NCBI RefSeq assembly: GCF_008932245.1
Contig: NZ_CP034909.1
Coordinates: forward strand, 2,970,001-3,034,000
DNA length: 64,000 nt
Source of the DNA: Sinorhizobium alkalisoli
Lineage (GTDB): Bacteria > Pseudomonadota > Alphaproteobacteria > Rhizobiales > Rhizobiaceae
Direction: 5' to 3'
Shown: positions 32,601 through 39,776 of the stretch, in pieces
How the letters are laid out: every line of letters begins with the position of its first letter
Numbering within the stretch: the stretch's first letter is position 1
Translations under genes and position numbers: made by a program
Notes under the pieces: generated by a model
Told to the model about the DNA's origin: nothing
What the model saw: the letters and a program-made list of their open reading frames with translations, nothing else
Databases searched by the model: none

Positions 32601-35295
32601 GCTGCCTGCCGGGCTGGCAACGCGTTTCGACGCGCCCGTGACCGTTTCGGGCAAGATCGAGACCGGAGGAGAGGCCACGCGGTTGAGTGCGCTCGAGATC
32701 ACCTCCGGGACGGTTACCGCCACCGGTACCGCAGCCCTTGCCGAGGGTGCGCTGACGGCCAAGGTCGAGGGTGCGTTGCCGGACCTCGGCAAGCTTCTGG
32801 GCGATGCGCGAGGACAGGCGTCCTTCAATGCCGACATCTCCGGTCCGCTCGATGCGCTGAGCCTGAAGGGAGAGATCACCTCGAGCGGCGCCACGCTCGC
32901 CGGCCGTTCCCTGACGGACCTGACGATCAGCGCCGACGCGACGCTGGAGCCGGGCAGCCCTCAGGCGAAGCTCAGCGCGACCGGCGCGCTCGACGGACAG
33001 GCAATAGACGTCCGGGCCGAAGTGGTTTCGAGGGAAGGACGCACGTCCATCCCGACGCTTGAGGCGACGATCGGCGACAACCGCGTGACGGGCGCACTCG
33101 ATCTCACCCAGGATTTCAGGCCCCAAGGCACGATCAACTTCAGTCTGCCCGATCTCGGCCTGATCGCCGCCATGGCCGGGCAGCAGGCCTCCGGCGACCT
33201 TTCCGGCTCGGCAGCCGTGCGGACCGCCGATGGCACGACCTCGGTTTCGCTGAACGCCTCCGGCAGCGCCATCAAGCGCGGCGCGCTGACGATTGCCAAG
33301 CCCTTCGTGGACATCAGCATCGCCGATGTCAGCGAGCTGGCGATCCGGGGCAGCGCCAAGGCCGAGAGCGTCATGCAAGGCGAAAACCGCGTGACCGATG
33401 TCAACCTCACCTTCGACCAGCAGGGCGAGAGGACGGGCTTTGCCGTCGACGGCCGATATGATGGCAGTCCGCTTACCGCCAAGGGCGATCTGGCGAGAGC
33501 CGGTGACCGCACGGAAATTCGCCTCACCTCCTTCACGGCCGCTCCGCGGAACATCCCCCTGAGCCTTGCCGAACCCGCCGTGATCACCATCGAGAACGGC
33601 GTCGTCCGACTTGGCGAAATGACCATACGGGCGTCGGATGGCACCATTGACGTCACCGGCACTGCGGGGGAAATGCTGGACATTTCGGCGAGGCTGAACG
33701 CACTGCCTGCCGGCCTTATCAATACCTTTGCCCCGACGCTGGAGGCCGCAGGCTCGATCAACGGCACGGTCGAGGTCAAGGGAAGCGCCGGCGAGCCCGT
33801 CATTACCTATGATCTTCGTTGGAGCGATGCCTCGCTCGCCACCACGCGCGGCGCCGGTGTGGCCGCACTCGATGTTTCGGCCACCGGCCGATATGCCGGC
33901 AATCGCGTCACGGTCGAGGCAACGGTGTCCGGTCCCGGCGAGTTGTCCTTCCGGGGTGGCGGCCATGTCGATCTCGGCGGCACCACGCCGCTCGAAATGA
34001 CCTTTACAGGAGACGTGCCCTTCACGCTGCTTGCAGGCGTCATGGCGGAACAGGGCTTCACCCTCACCGGGTCGGCCGATGTCAATCTTACGCTCTCAGG
34101 TTCCGCAAGGTCGCCGCGGATCGCAGGCACCCTATCGACAAGCGGCAGCCGTCTCGTCGACGTCCGGCGCAATCTCGCCCTCAACAACCTCGCGGCCAAT
34201 GTCACGCTTGACGGGCAGCAGGCAAGGATCTCCGATCTCTCGGCCAATCTTGCAACGGGCGGATCGATCCAGGCAAGCGGCAGCGTCGGCATAACGCCAG
34301 GCTCCGGCTTCCCGGCGGATATGAGAATCCGCCTGAATGATGCCACCTATATCGACGGCACCTTGTTCATGGCCAATCTTACGGGGGATCTGACGCTCAC
34401 GGGTCCGCTCACCGCAACGCCGGTCCTCGGCGGCCAAATGTCGGTCCGCAGAGCGGCGATCACGATTCCCGAGAAGCTGCCGGCTTCGCTGGCCTCGATC
34501 AACATCGAACACAGGAATGCGCCGGCTGGGGTCCGGAAGATGGCGAATGAGGTGCTCCGGGACAAGCCGGCCGATGCCGGCGTCAACGGCGACGGCATCA
34601 TTGCCTTCAATCTCGACGTCCGTTCGCCCGGGCAGTTCTTCGTGCGCGGACGCGGCATCGATGCCGAACTCGGCGGGAATCTCACGATCCGCGGCACGGC
34701 CAGCCAACCGATCGTCTCAGGCGGCTTCGACATGCGGCGTGGTCGCCTCGAGATCCTTGGGAAGCGTCTGACCTTCACGGAAGGCCATATCGGCTTTGGC
34801 GGCGATCTCGTACCGACTCTCGACCTCGACGCGACCTCGAGCGCGGGCTCGACGACCATTACCGTCACCATCGCCGGCCCCGCCAACAATCCGGCGGTGA
34901 CCTTCTCCTCCTCCCCGGCGCTGCCGCAGGACGAAATCCTGGCGCAACTGATCTTCAACCGGTCGCTGAACAACCTGTCGGCCTTCCAGATCGCGCAACT
35001 TGCCACCGCAGTCAGCCAGCTCGCCGGCGGCGGCTCGACCTCGCTGCTCGATGGTCTGCGCAACAGGCTCGGCGTCGACGATCTCGACATCACCACCGAC
35101 GAAAGCGGCGGCGCACAGCTGCGCGCCGGCAAGTACCTCAACGACCGAACCTATATAGAACTGCAACAGGGCTCCGACTCGGCGTCCAGCAAGGCGACGA
35201 TCAATCTCGATATCGGCCGCGGCGTGAAGCTGAAGGGCTCGGCGGCCGGCGACGGCTCGGCATCCGGCGGCGTCTTCTTCGAGAGGGAATACTAA
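29680..35295 (+). CDS. tamB: TamB-like translocation and assembly module protein
   Basis: A 1871-residue envelope protein. An N-terminal membrane anchor (residues about 10-35) precedes a very long repetitive beta-rich region. The conserved TamB/DUF490 C-terminus covers roughly the last 400 residues (NLTIRGTASQPIVSGGF, GRLEILGKRLTFTEGHIGFGGDL, FSSSPALPQDEILAQLIF) and ends in Tyr. It is expected to span the periplasm and act with TamA. It is far longer than the approximately 1260-residue E. coli protein, largely because of an internal duplication (31021-33890). No sign of a frameshift. Confidence 0.9.
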   Translation: MNQVIRFLRLALRYLSAVFAVALVLLLLAIGFLGFTTPGARVVAWAIEKYAATPDQIVRISDPSPLLAGQFTAGSVTLFDGEGIYAEVRDLAIDWSPADLLSMRFDASKVSAGSVRLERMPVPSHETEEVRSTLTPPLDVKVDAFELNEIVIGEAIAGEDQFLTATGSVHATDSSVALAFEASERDRREARAVADLVFDPAGNQLKIEAKLSEPKHGTLAKLLRLSGEPAVDIALTGEGPLSDWAGSGTAALDGTEILRLRGRHVLAADGMHNLTLSGGGAFAPLMPAALKPLFEGTTEIDLAAAFDAESMIRIESGRLSTGALTLNASGRIDSRGENNLQASLAGTDAPVDFRWPIGDGDLRALINTANLSLVGDGQSAILDIAADVASVELPQGSLGDIRLSARSDAFDLQAQRGVLKTTLEIGESRFASAELDRAIQAPFEVEGMLAVAPETIRFDPLTIESASIGGTVSGALDRSSGLIEAAFKLFVIPEVLPPAIAGKFDGTIALSGNLSAEADGRIELSKLEVKSETLAASGSLALAGETLTADLSGQLPDLGRIIDDAAGPAAFRAAIEGPLAKPGIKAEVTSTGATLGGRTLNDLTINADGTVVSGAPQAKVTATGTLDGQPIDLRADVVSQDGRTSVPTIEGTVGGNRLTGRLDLSSGFKPSGTINFDLSDLGLITSMRGQQVSGDLSGTATIETTDSTTSVAIKAQGTHVALGAITVATPEVDIRIADIARPAIMSGQIQAESLALGNNRVSELGITLEQRQAATDFSLQGSYDGAPLTASGEFSQNAGGAEIHLSSVSAAPRGVPLELAGPTAVAIEDGAARLDGLTIRAATGTVTITGTAGDKLDLTARIDALPAGLIDRFAPTLGAQGTISGSAKVSGEAQSPVVDYDLAWSEASVASTRSIEIAARDLNASGKITVTEAAIRFDPTAIEGAEFRGSITGTLDRTSTTAEVEFELTAEPNALPAGLATRFDAPVTVSGKIETGGEATRLSALEITSGTVTATGTAALAEGALTAKVEGALPDLGKLLGDARGQASFNADISGPLDALSLKGEITSSGATLAGRSLTDLTISADATLEPGSPQAKLSATGALDGQAIDVRAEVVSREGRTSIPTLEATIGDNRVTGALDLTQDFRPQGTINFSLPDLGLIAAMAGQQASGDLSGSAAVRTADGTTSVSLNASGSAIKRGALTIAKPFVDISIADVSELAIRGSAKAESVMQGENRVTDVNLTFDQQGERTGFAVDGRYDGSPLTAKGDLARAGDRTEIRLTSFTAAPRNIPLSLAEPAVITIENGVVRLGEMTIRASDGTIDVTGTAGEMLDISARLNALPAGLINTFAPTLEAAGSINGTVEVKGSAGEPVITYDLRWSDASLATTRGAGVAALDVSATGRYAGNRVTVEATVSGPGELSFRGGGHVDLGGTTPLEMTFTGDVPFTLLAGVMAEQGFTLTGSADVNLTLSGSARSPRIAGTLSTSGSRLVDVRRNLALNNLAANVTLDGQQARISDLSANLATGGSIQASGSVGITPGSGFPADMRIRLNDATYIDGTLFMANLTGDLTLTGPLTATPVLGGQMSVRRAAITIPEKLPASLASINIEHRNAPAGVRKMANEVLRDKPADAGVNGDGIIAFNLDVRSPGQFFVRGRGIDAELGGNLTIRGTASQPIVSGGFDMRRGRLEILGKRLTFTEGHIGFGGDLVPTLDLDATSSAGSTTITVTIAGPANNPAVTFSSSPALPQDEILAQLIFNRSLNNLSAFQIAQLATAVSQLAGGGSTSLLDGLRNRLGVDDLDITTDESGGAQLRAGKYLNDRTYIELQQGSDSASSKATINLDIGRGVKLKGSAAGDGSASGGVFFEREY
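31021..33890 (+). repeat. In-frame tandem duplication inside tamB (two units of about 478 codons)
   Basis: Unit A covers about 31021-32457 and unit B about 32458-33890. Matching landmarks are IRFDPLTIE/IRFDPTAIE at 31045 and 32482 (offset 1437 nt), the pair STGATLGGRTLNDLTINADG/SSGATLAGRSLTDLTISADA, and YDLAWSEASVASTR/YDLRWSDASLATTR (offset 1431 nt). Order is conserved along the whole length with only small indels. The copies have diverged, so the duplication is old. Confidence 0.9.
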
Positions 35296-35318
35296 GAGAA
35301 GACAAGAGGTTGGCGCTG

Positions 35319-35452
35319 CCCCCTCCCCACAAGGGGAGGGGCAGGAATTTGCAGCGCCGCCTCAGCTTCATTCACCCTCTCTCGCAGCAGCGACGGCGGA
35401 GAGGAGCGAGGCGGGAGCAGCAGGTGAGACCCCTCCCCCTTGTGGGGAGGGG
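35319..35452. repeat. Palindromic intergenic element (tamB-VOC gap)
   Basis: Two hairpins with the same 9-bp arms CCCCTCCCC/GGGGAGGGG sit at 35320-35341 and 35430-35452, separated by about 90 bp. They are inverted copies of each other, so the whole element is a large inverted repeat. It lies between two convergent genes. The left end (CCCCCTCCCCACAAGGGGA) recurs exactly at 38425-38443, which marks a dispersed repeat family. Confidence 0.75.
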
Positions 35453-35509
35453 TGGGGGAGGGATTTAGCAAATGGCCACGCGAAGGGTCGGAGGAGCAAG
35501 TCTCTCCGA

Positions 35510-35989
35510 TCACGCGGCATTCCGCTCGGCGGTGAACGTGTCCAGCACCTCCCCCTCGTCCGTGAGCGTGAAGAGCGCCCAGATGTGACCGAAGGGATCG
35601 ATGAGCGCGCCGACGCGATCCCCCGTTGGCAGCGTCTCGACTGCGTTGCGCAGGCTTGCGCCGGCGCCGATCGCGCGCTCGAGCACCCGATCCACGTCGT
35701 CGACATGGAGTTCCAGAATTGCCGCGGTCGTGCCGAGAGCGTGCGGCGAGCGCGGACCGCCGAGCCGCGGTTCCGCATCCCGGCGCGGATTGGCGCCCGC
35801 CACCCTGAATAGGGAATCGCCGACGCAGAGATCCGCGCTCGTCAAAATCCCGCTCCATTCATGGCGACGGAGGAGTTCCGCACCGAAGACGTCACGATAG
35901 AAGGCGATCGCGCGCTCCTCTTCCCCATGCCTGACGAACAGTTTTATGCAAATCTGCCGCGCCTGCGGGCCGCCTGGAAAACCGAGCAT
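35510..35989 (-). CDS. VOC-superfamily protein (glyoxalase/bleomycin resistance-like)
   Basis: A 159-residue protein of the vicinal oxygen chelate fold. The first beta-alpha-beta unit starts ICIKLFVRHGEEERAIAFYRDVFGAELL. The second unit is AAILELHVDDVDRVLERAIGAGASL, then DRVGALIDPFGHIWALFT, the typical VOC ending. The subgroup resembles PhnB-like proteins, most of which have no known substrate. GGAGGG precedes the ATG. It is convergent with tamB and upstream in tandem of nothing obvious. Confidence 0.75.
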   Translation of the reverse strand: MLGFPGGPQARQICIKLFVRHGEEERAIAFYRDVFGAELLRRHEWSGILTSADLCVGDSLFRVAGANPRRDAEPRLGGPRSPHALGTTAAILELHVDDVDRVLERAIGAGASLRNAVETLPTGDRVGALIDPFGHIWALFTLTDEGEVLDTFTAERNAA

Positions 35990-36069
35990 GACATCCCTCC
36001 ATAGGTCGCGCCTGTCTGGACCAGTCCGACCCGGAACAGCAAACGCGACCGACTTGTGACGATTGAAAT

Positions 36070-36097
36070 GGAACGACGCCGAAGACCGCGTCGTTCC
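36070..36097 (-). terminator. Hairpin downstream of the Lrp-family gene
   Basis: A perfect 10-bp stem GGAACGACGC/GCGTCGTTCC has an 8-nt loop. It lies 75 bp past the Lrp-family stop codon. On the minus strand the loop contains TTCG and a short T-rich stretch follows. It probably ends that transcript before the VOC gene. Confidence 0.55.
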
Positions 36098-36171
36098 TGT
36101 GCCTCTCTTTGTGCTGAGGCGACTATGATATACGAAGCTCAGAACAAATCAAGAACAAAAACCAGTGTGCC

Positions 36172-36606
36172 TCAATATGCCCCGGCCATCTTGCTGGTCT
36201 TGAGCAGGATGTTCGATTCCGTGATCGTGATGCCGTCGATCAGCCGGATGCGCCGCAGGGTCGCGTCGAAGCTTGCAAGATCGCGATCCTCGAGTTCGGC
36301 AATGAAGTCCCACCGGCCGTTGGTGCTGTGCAGCGCCCGCACCTGCGGCAGACCCCGCAATTGCTCGGCCACGCGGTCGGCCATCTTGCCGTGCACCTCG
36401 ATCATGACCACGGCGCGTACGCCGGAGGCGGAGATTTCCGATCCGGTGCGGATGGTGAAGGCGGCAATCGTGCCATTTGTCACCAATCGATCGATCCGCG
36501 CAGCAACCGTCGCTCGCGAAACGCCGGTCAAGGCGGAAAGCGTCGACACGGGTGTTCGCGAATTTTGCCGCAGCGCGCTGATGAGCGCTTGATCGAGATC
36601 GTCCAT
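36172..36606 (-). CDS. Lrp/AsnC-family regulator, probable arginase-gene regulator
   Basis: A 144-residue protein starting MDDLDQALISALRQNSRTP. The helix-turn-helix is VSTLSALTGVSRATVAARIDRL. The C-terminal RAM/Lrp effector domain (VRAVVMIEVHG through ITITESNILLKTS) binds amino acids in this family. A longer in-frame start at 36687 is not supported. It is divergent from the arginase gene, so arginine- or ornithine-responsive control of arginase is likely. A spaced direct repeat lies just upstream. Confidence 0.88.
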   Translation of the reverse strand: MDDLDQALISALRQNSRTPVSTLSALTGVSRATVAARIDRLVTNGTIAAFTIRTGSEISASGVRAVVMIEVHGKMADRVAEQLRGLPQVRALHSTNGRWDFIAELEDRDLASFDATLRRIRLIDGITITESNILLKTSKMAGAY

Positions 36607-36610
36607 GCCG

Positions 36611-36644
36611 TCACTTTGCCAAAGCGAGCTTATCACTTTGCCAA
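36611..36644. promoter_or_regulatory. Direct-repeat operator between the Lrp-family and arginase genes
   Basis: TCACTTTGCCAA occurs twice, at 36611-36622 and 36633-36644, with a 22-bp period equal to about two helical turns. The first copy is 4 bp from the Lrp start codon. Same-face spacing suits an Lrp-type multimer that wraps DNA. Assignment is inferred. Confidence 0.6.
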
Positions 36645-36746
36645 GAGTAGCCTTCTGATTGACAGTTTTCCATCTTTTTGTCGTCATCGCATTCGGTGAT
36701 AATCCGCACCGGCTCCAGGGAACCGAACCAAAGGAAGAGGCGGAAA

Positions 36747-37670
36747 ATGAAAACCATCACATTGATCGGCGCACCCATCGAGGAAGGCTCCGGCCGCCGC
36801 GGCGCGGCCATGGGCCCGACGGCGCTTCGGATCGCCGGCATCGATACGGTTCTTGCTGAACTCGGCCATGGGGTCGAGGACGAAGGCGATTTCCGGCCTT
36901 CCGCGGCGCGCGACCTCGCCAGCCACCCGGGCGCCAACAATCTGCAGATGGTTGCCGCTTTCACCCGGGCGCTCAACGATGCGGTGCACGACGCCGCCCG
37001 CAAGGGGCATGTTCCGATCATCCTGGGCGGCGACCACGCGCTCTCGATGGGCAGCGTCTCCGGAATGGCGCGACATGCAGACGAAGTGGGTCGGCCGCTC
37101 TTCGTGCTTTGGCTCGACGCCCATGCCGACTTCAATTCGCCGGCGACCTCTCCCTCGGGCAACATGCACGGCATGCCCGTTGCGTTCTTCTGCGGCGAGG
37201 CCGAGTTCGCCCCGATCCTTGCGCCGGACCGGCCGCTGGTCGATCCGAAGCGGGTGTTCCAGGTGGGCATCCGCTCGGTGGATGCGCGCGAACGCGACGA
37301 AATCGCCGATCACGGGGTAAACGTCTATGACATGCGGGCCGTCGACGAGCTGGGCATGGCCCATATCATGCGGCACATCCTGGATGAGGTGCGCGCTGCA
37401 AACGGCCTCCTGCATGTGAGCCTCGATGTCGACTTCATGGATCCGGAGCTCGCGCCGGGCGTCGGCACGACGGTTCCGGGCGGCGCCACCTTCCGCGAAG
37501 CCCATCTGATCATGGAAATGCTCTACGACAGCGGCCTCGTCTCCTCGCTTGACCTGGTCGAACTCAATCCCTTCCTCGACGACCGCGGCAGGAGCGCCCG
37601 CGTCCTGGTCGAACTCACCGCAAGCCTTTTCGGCCGCCGCATCCTCGACCGGCCGACCCGCGGCGCCTGA
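36747..37670 (+). CDS. rocF: Arginase
   Basis: A 307-residue manganese enzyme hydrolysing arginine to ornithine and urea. All three ureohydrolase motifs are intact: GGDHALSMG, DAHADFNSP and SLDVDFMDPELAPG. The N-terminus ITLIGAPIEEGSGRRGAAMGP is arginase-like rather than agmatinase-like. GGAAGAGG precedes the ATG at 36747; the longer frame from 36678 lacks a site. It is divergent from the Lrp-family gene. The substrate is assigned by family resemblance. Confidence 0.88.
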   Translation: MKTITLIGAPIEEGSGRRGAAMGPTALRIAGIDTVLAELGHGVEDEGDFRPSAARDLASHPGANNLQMVAAFTRALNDAVHDAARKGHVPIILGGDHALSMGSVSGMARHADEVGRPLFVLWLDAHADFNSPATSPSGNMHGMPVAFFCGEAEFAPILAPDRPLVDPKRVFQVGIRSVDARERDEIADHGVNVYDMRAVDELGMAHIMRHILDEVRAANGLLHVSLDVDFMDPELAPGVGTTVPGGATFREAHLIMEMLYDSGLVSSLDLVELNPFLDDRGRSARVLVELTASLFGRRILDRPTRGA

Positions 37671-37683
37671 GAACGACAAATGA

Positions 37684-37704
37684 CGGCGGCTGTAAATGCC
37701 GCCG
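37684..37704 (+). terminator. Short GC hairpin after arginase
   Basis: CGGCGGC/GCCGCCG forms a 7-bp stem with a 7-nt loop, 13 bp after the arginase stop. No T-run follows. The remaining DNA up to 37940 shows no gene and must contain the cheW promoter. Confidence 0.4.
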
Positions 37705-37940
37705 CCGGTCGAACACCGCATTGTCGATAGGGGAAAAGCAAGTCTTAACGATTCCCGGGATAGGATAACCGTCAACGCGCAAAGCGGACTACCCGCGCAT
37801 GATGCAGCTTGCGCCTCGCCGAATGCCCTCGGCGGACCATGGTTCTCGTCCGAACCGGCGCGGCGCGCATTCGAAGGGAACCTCACGGATTTGGCGAAGT
37901 CGGCGCACGGGCGTCGACGGATAAGCTTGAAGGACCTTCG

Positions 37941-38420
37941 ATGACAGGCACATTGAAAACGGCCGGCTTCGACGGCGAAACGCTGGAAATCATCGCGTTC
38001 CGCCTCCATGATCAGGAATTCTGCGTCAAGACGACGACCATTCGCGAGATCCGCGGCTGGGCGCCGTCGACGCCCATCCCGCATTCGCCACCGGAAGTAA
38101 TCGGCGTGATGAACCTGCGCGGCACCGTTATCCCGATCATCGACCTTGCCCATAAACTGGGCATGAAAACGACCGTCGCCAACGAGCGCAGCGCCATCGT
38201 CGTCGCCGAGGTCCACAACATGGTGATCGGCCTCGTCGTCGATCGCGTCTCCGACATCCTCACCGTCCAGGGCAGCCAGGTGCAGCCGGTGCCGGAAGTG
38301 ACCGCCTCGTTCGACAAAAGCTTCGCCGAAGGCGTTATCGCCAACGAGTCCGGCATGATCTGCTTCCTCAACCTATCGCGGATGTTCAAGGAACGCGAGG
38401 TGGAAGACCTCGCGGCCTGA
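37941..38420 (+). CDS. cheW: CheW-family chemotaxis adaptor
   Basis: A 159-residue CheW domain protein. It starts MTGTLKTAGFDGETLEIIAFRLHDQEFCVKTTTIREIRGW with AAGGA upstream. The conserved core is PPEVIGVMNLRGTVIPIIDLAHKLGM, then VVDRVSDILTV. CheW links chemoreceptors to the CheA kinase. No other chemotaxis gene is in the window, so this is an orphan copy, probably a second CheW. A longer in-frame start at 37809 has no family similarity. Confidence 0.88.
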   Translation: MTGTLKTAGFDGETLEIIAFRLHDQEFCVKTTTIREIRGWAPSTPIPHSPPEVIGVMNLRGTVIPIIDLAHKLGMKTTVANERSAIVVAEVHNMVIGLVVDRVSDILTVQGSQVQPVPEVTASFDKSFAEGVIANESGMICFLNLSRMFKEREVEDLAA

Positions 38421-38424
38421 GAAG

Positions 38425-38580
38425 CCCCCTCCCCACAAGGGGAAGGACTCGCTGAGCCACCCCGTCTCCGGCCACAAACCCTCTCCAACAGCCAGACAGA
38501 TGCTAAGCTGATGAAATCTCATGATTTCGCCGCAGACACCAAGCCCCTCCCCCTTGTGTGGAGGGGTTAGGGAGGGGCTT
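38425..38580 (+). repeat. Palindromic intergenic element with terminator (cheW-fdsD gap)
   Basis: The left end CCCCCTCCCCACAAGGGGA matches the element at 35319. The right end contains an 11-bp stem AAGCCCCTCCC/GGGAGGGGCTT (38541-38551 and 38570-38580) followed by TTTCTT, a plausible rho-independent terminator for cheW. The genes on both sides are convergent. Confidence 0.7.
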
Positions 38581-38611
38581 TTTCTTCCAACTTACCGGCT
38601 ATCAGCTGGCG

Positions 38612-38845
38612 CTACGCCGCCTCCGGCCGCCGGATCTTCGAAGCCGCTTCCAGCACCAGAGGCTTCAGCCCCTCGCCGCCCTGCTCGATATGCTCGAACA
38701 GCTTGCGGCGCATGCGCGGCTCCCAATACTTGTTGATGTGCGTCGCGACGCCCGCGGCCGCCTCGTCCGCCGGTTGGCTCTGGAAGAACGTGGCGATCTG
38801 GTTCGCCATGTAGATGAGCTTTGCATTAAAATTCTCAGAGGACAT
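38612..38845 (-). CDS. fdsD: NAD-dependent formate dehydrogenase delta subunit
   Basis: A 77-residue protein with the FdsD pattern: KLIYMANQIATFFQSQP, then HINKYWEPRMRRKLFEHI and a C-terminal AASKIRRPE. FdsD is a small protein needed for a fully active FdsABG complex in related bacteria, though its exact role is unclear. It is the last gene of the operon, 17 bp after fdhD. GGAG lies 9 nt upstream of the ATG. Confidence 0.9.
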   Translation of the reverse strand: MSSENFNAKLIYMANQIATFFQSQPADEAAAGVATHINKYWEPRMRRKLFEHIEQGGEGLKPLVLEAASKIRRPEAA

Positions 38846-38862
38846 CGGGAAGGGCTCCGGTT

Positions 38863-39768
38863 TCAGCGCGTGAGGGGGACGCGGGCGGCAAGCCGCGCGA
38901 CTTCCTCGCTCCGCTCTATGCGTTCGGCATGGGTAAAGATTTCGAATTCGTCGCCGCGCACGAGCGCGACCAGCGTCATGCCCGCTTCCTCTGCCGCGCG
39001 GATAGCAAGCGCCGTCGGTGCCGAGATGGCGATGATGATCGGGCTACCGGCGATGGCGGTCTTCTGGACCATTTCGACCGACACGCGGGAGGTGACGACG
39101 ACGGCTCCCTGGGCGCCCCTGAAGCCGGCGCGTGCCGCAGCCCCGGTCAGCTTGTCGAGCGCGTTGTGGCGGCCGACATCCTCGCGAACGGCAACCAGGC
39201 CCCGCCCCGGCACATAGAACGCCGCGCCATGCACGGCGCGCGTTTGGTTATGCAGGGGCTGCTGCCCGTCGAGAAGCCCGACTGCCTTGACCACGTCCTC
39301 ATCGCTGAGCTTCAGGGGCGATGTCGACACGTCGGGCGTAGAGCGCACGGCCTGCTCGATCGATTCGATCCCGCAGAGCCCGCAGCCGACCGGCCCCGCC
39401 ATGTGGCGGCGGCGCAGCCGCAGGGCCTCGTTCACCTCGTCCTTGAGAGTGATTTGCAGGTCGATCCCCTTTTCTTCGGCCACGACATCGATCGCCTCGA
39501 TCTGATCCGGATCGGCGATGATGCCCTCCGTCAGGCTGAAGCCGACGGCGAAATCCTCGAGATCGGCGGGGGTCGCCATCATCACCGCATGGGTGGAGCC
39601 GCCATAGGTCAGGGCGACCGGCACTTCCTCCGGTACCACGCGCGATTGACCGACACGTTTGCCGGCACGCCGCGCCCGCTCGGGAACCGTCTGCGTCGTC
39701 TGGAAGCGGGTCATGTCGGCCGCCCGGATGGGCACGGCCGACGGGGAGGTCGATTGCTTGTCCGCCAT
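38863..39768 (-). CDS. fdhD: Formate dehydrogenase accessory sulfurtransferase
   Basis: A 301-residue maturation factor. It carries the CxxC motif in VGCGLCGIES near residue 127, which transfers sulfur from IscS to the molybdenum cofactor. EVPVALTYGGSTHAVMMATPADLEDFAVGFSLTEGII and ETGVEDxGRHNALDKL-like VREDVGRHNALDKL are family landmarks. The start is 8 bp from the fdsA stop, with GGAGGC upstream. Its place inside the operon fits co-production with FdsA. Confidence 0.93.
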   Translation of the reverse strand: MADKQSTSPSAVPIRAADMTRFQTTQTVPERARRAGKRVGQSRVVPEEVPVALTYGGSTHAVMMATPADLEDFAVGFSLTEGIIADPDQIEAIDVVAEEKGIDLQITLKDEVNEALRLRRRHMAGPVGCGLCGIESIEQAVRSTPDVSTSPLKLSDEDVVKAVGLLDGQQPLHNQTRAVHGAAFYVPGRGLVAVREDVGRHNALDKLTGAAARAGFRGAQGAVVVTSRVSVEMVQKTAIAGSPIIIAISAPTALAIRAAEEAGMTLVALVRGDEFEIFTHAERIERSEEVARLAARVPLTR

Positions 39769-39776
39769 CCCGCCTC

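Noticed and set aside
31222..33966. A 914-codon open frame on the minus strand inside tamB, and another of 597 codons at 30186-31979
   Set aside because: They are antisense to a clearly coding frame with a conserved family C-terminus. In GC-rich DNA with strong third-position bias, antisense frames stay open by chance. The composition (rich in Arg, Gly, His, Asp without domains) is typical of shadows.
36684..38216. A 510-codon minus-strand frame over arginase and cheW
   Set aside because: It runs antisense across two real genes and the gap between them, with no domain.
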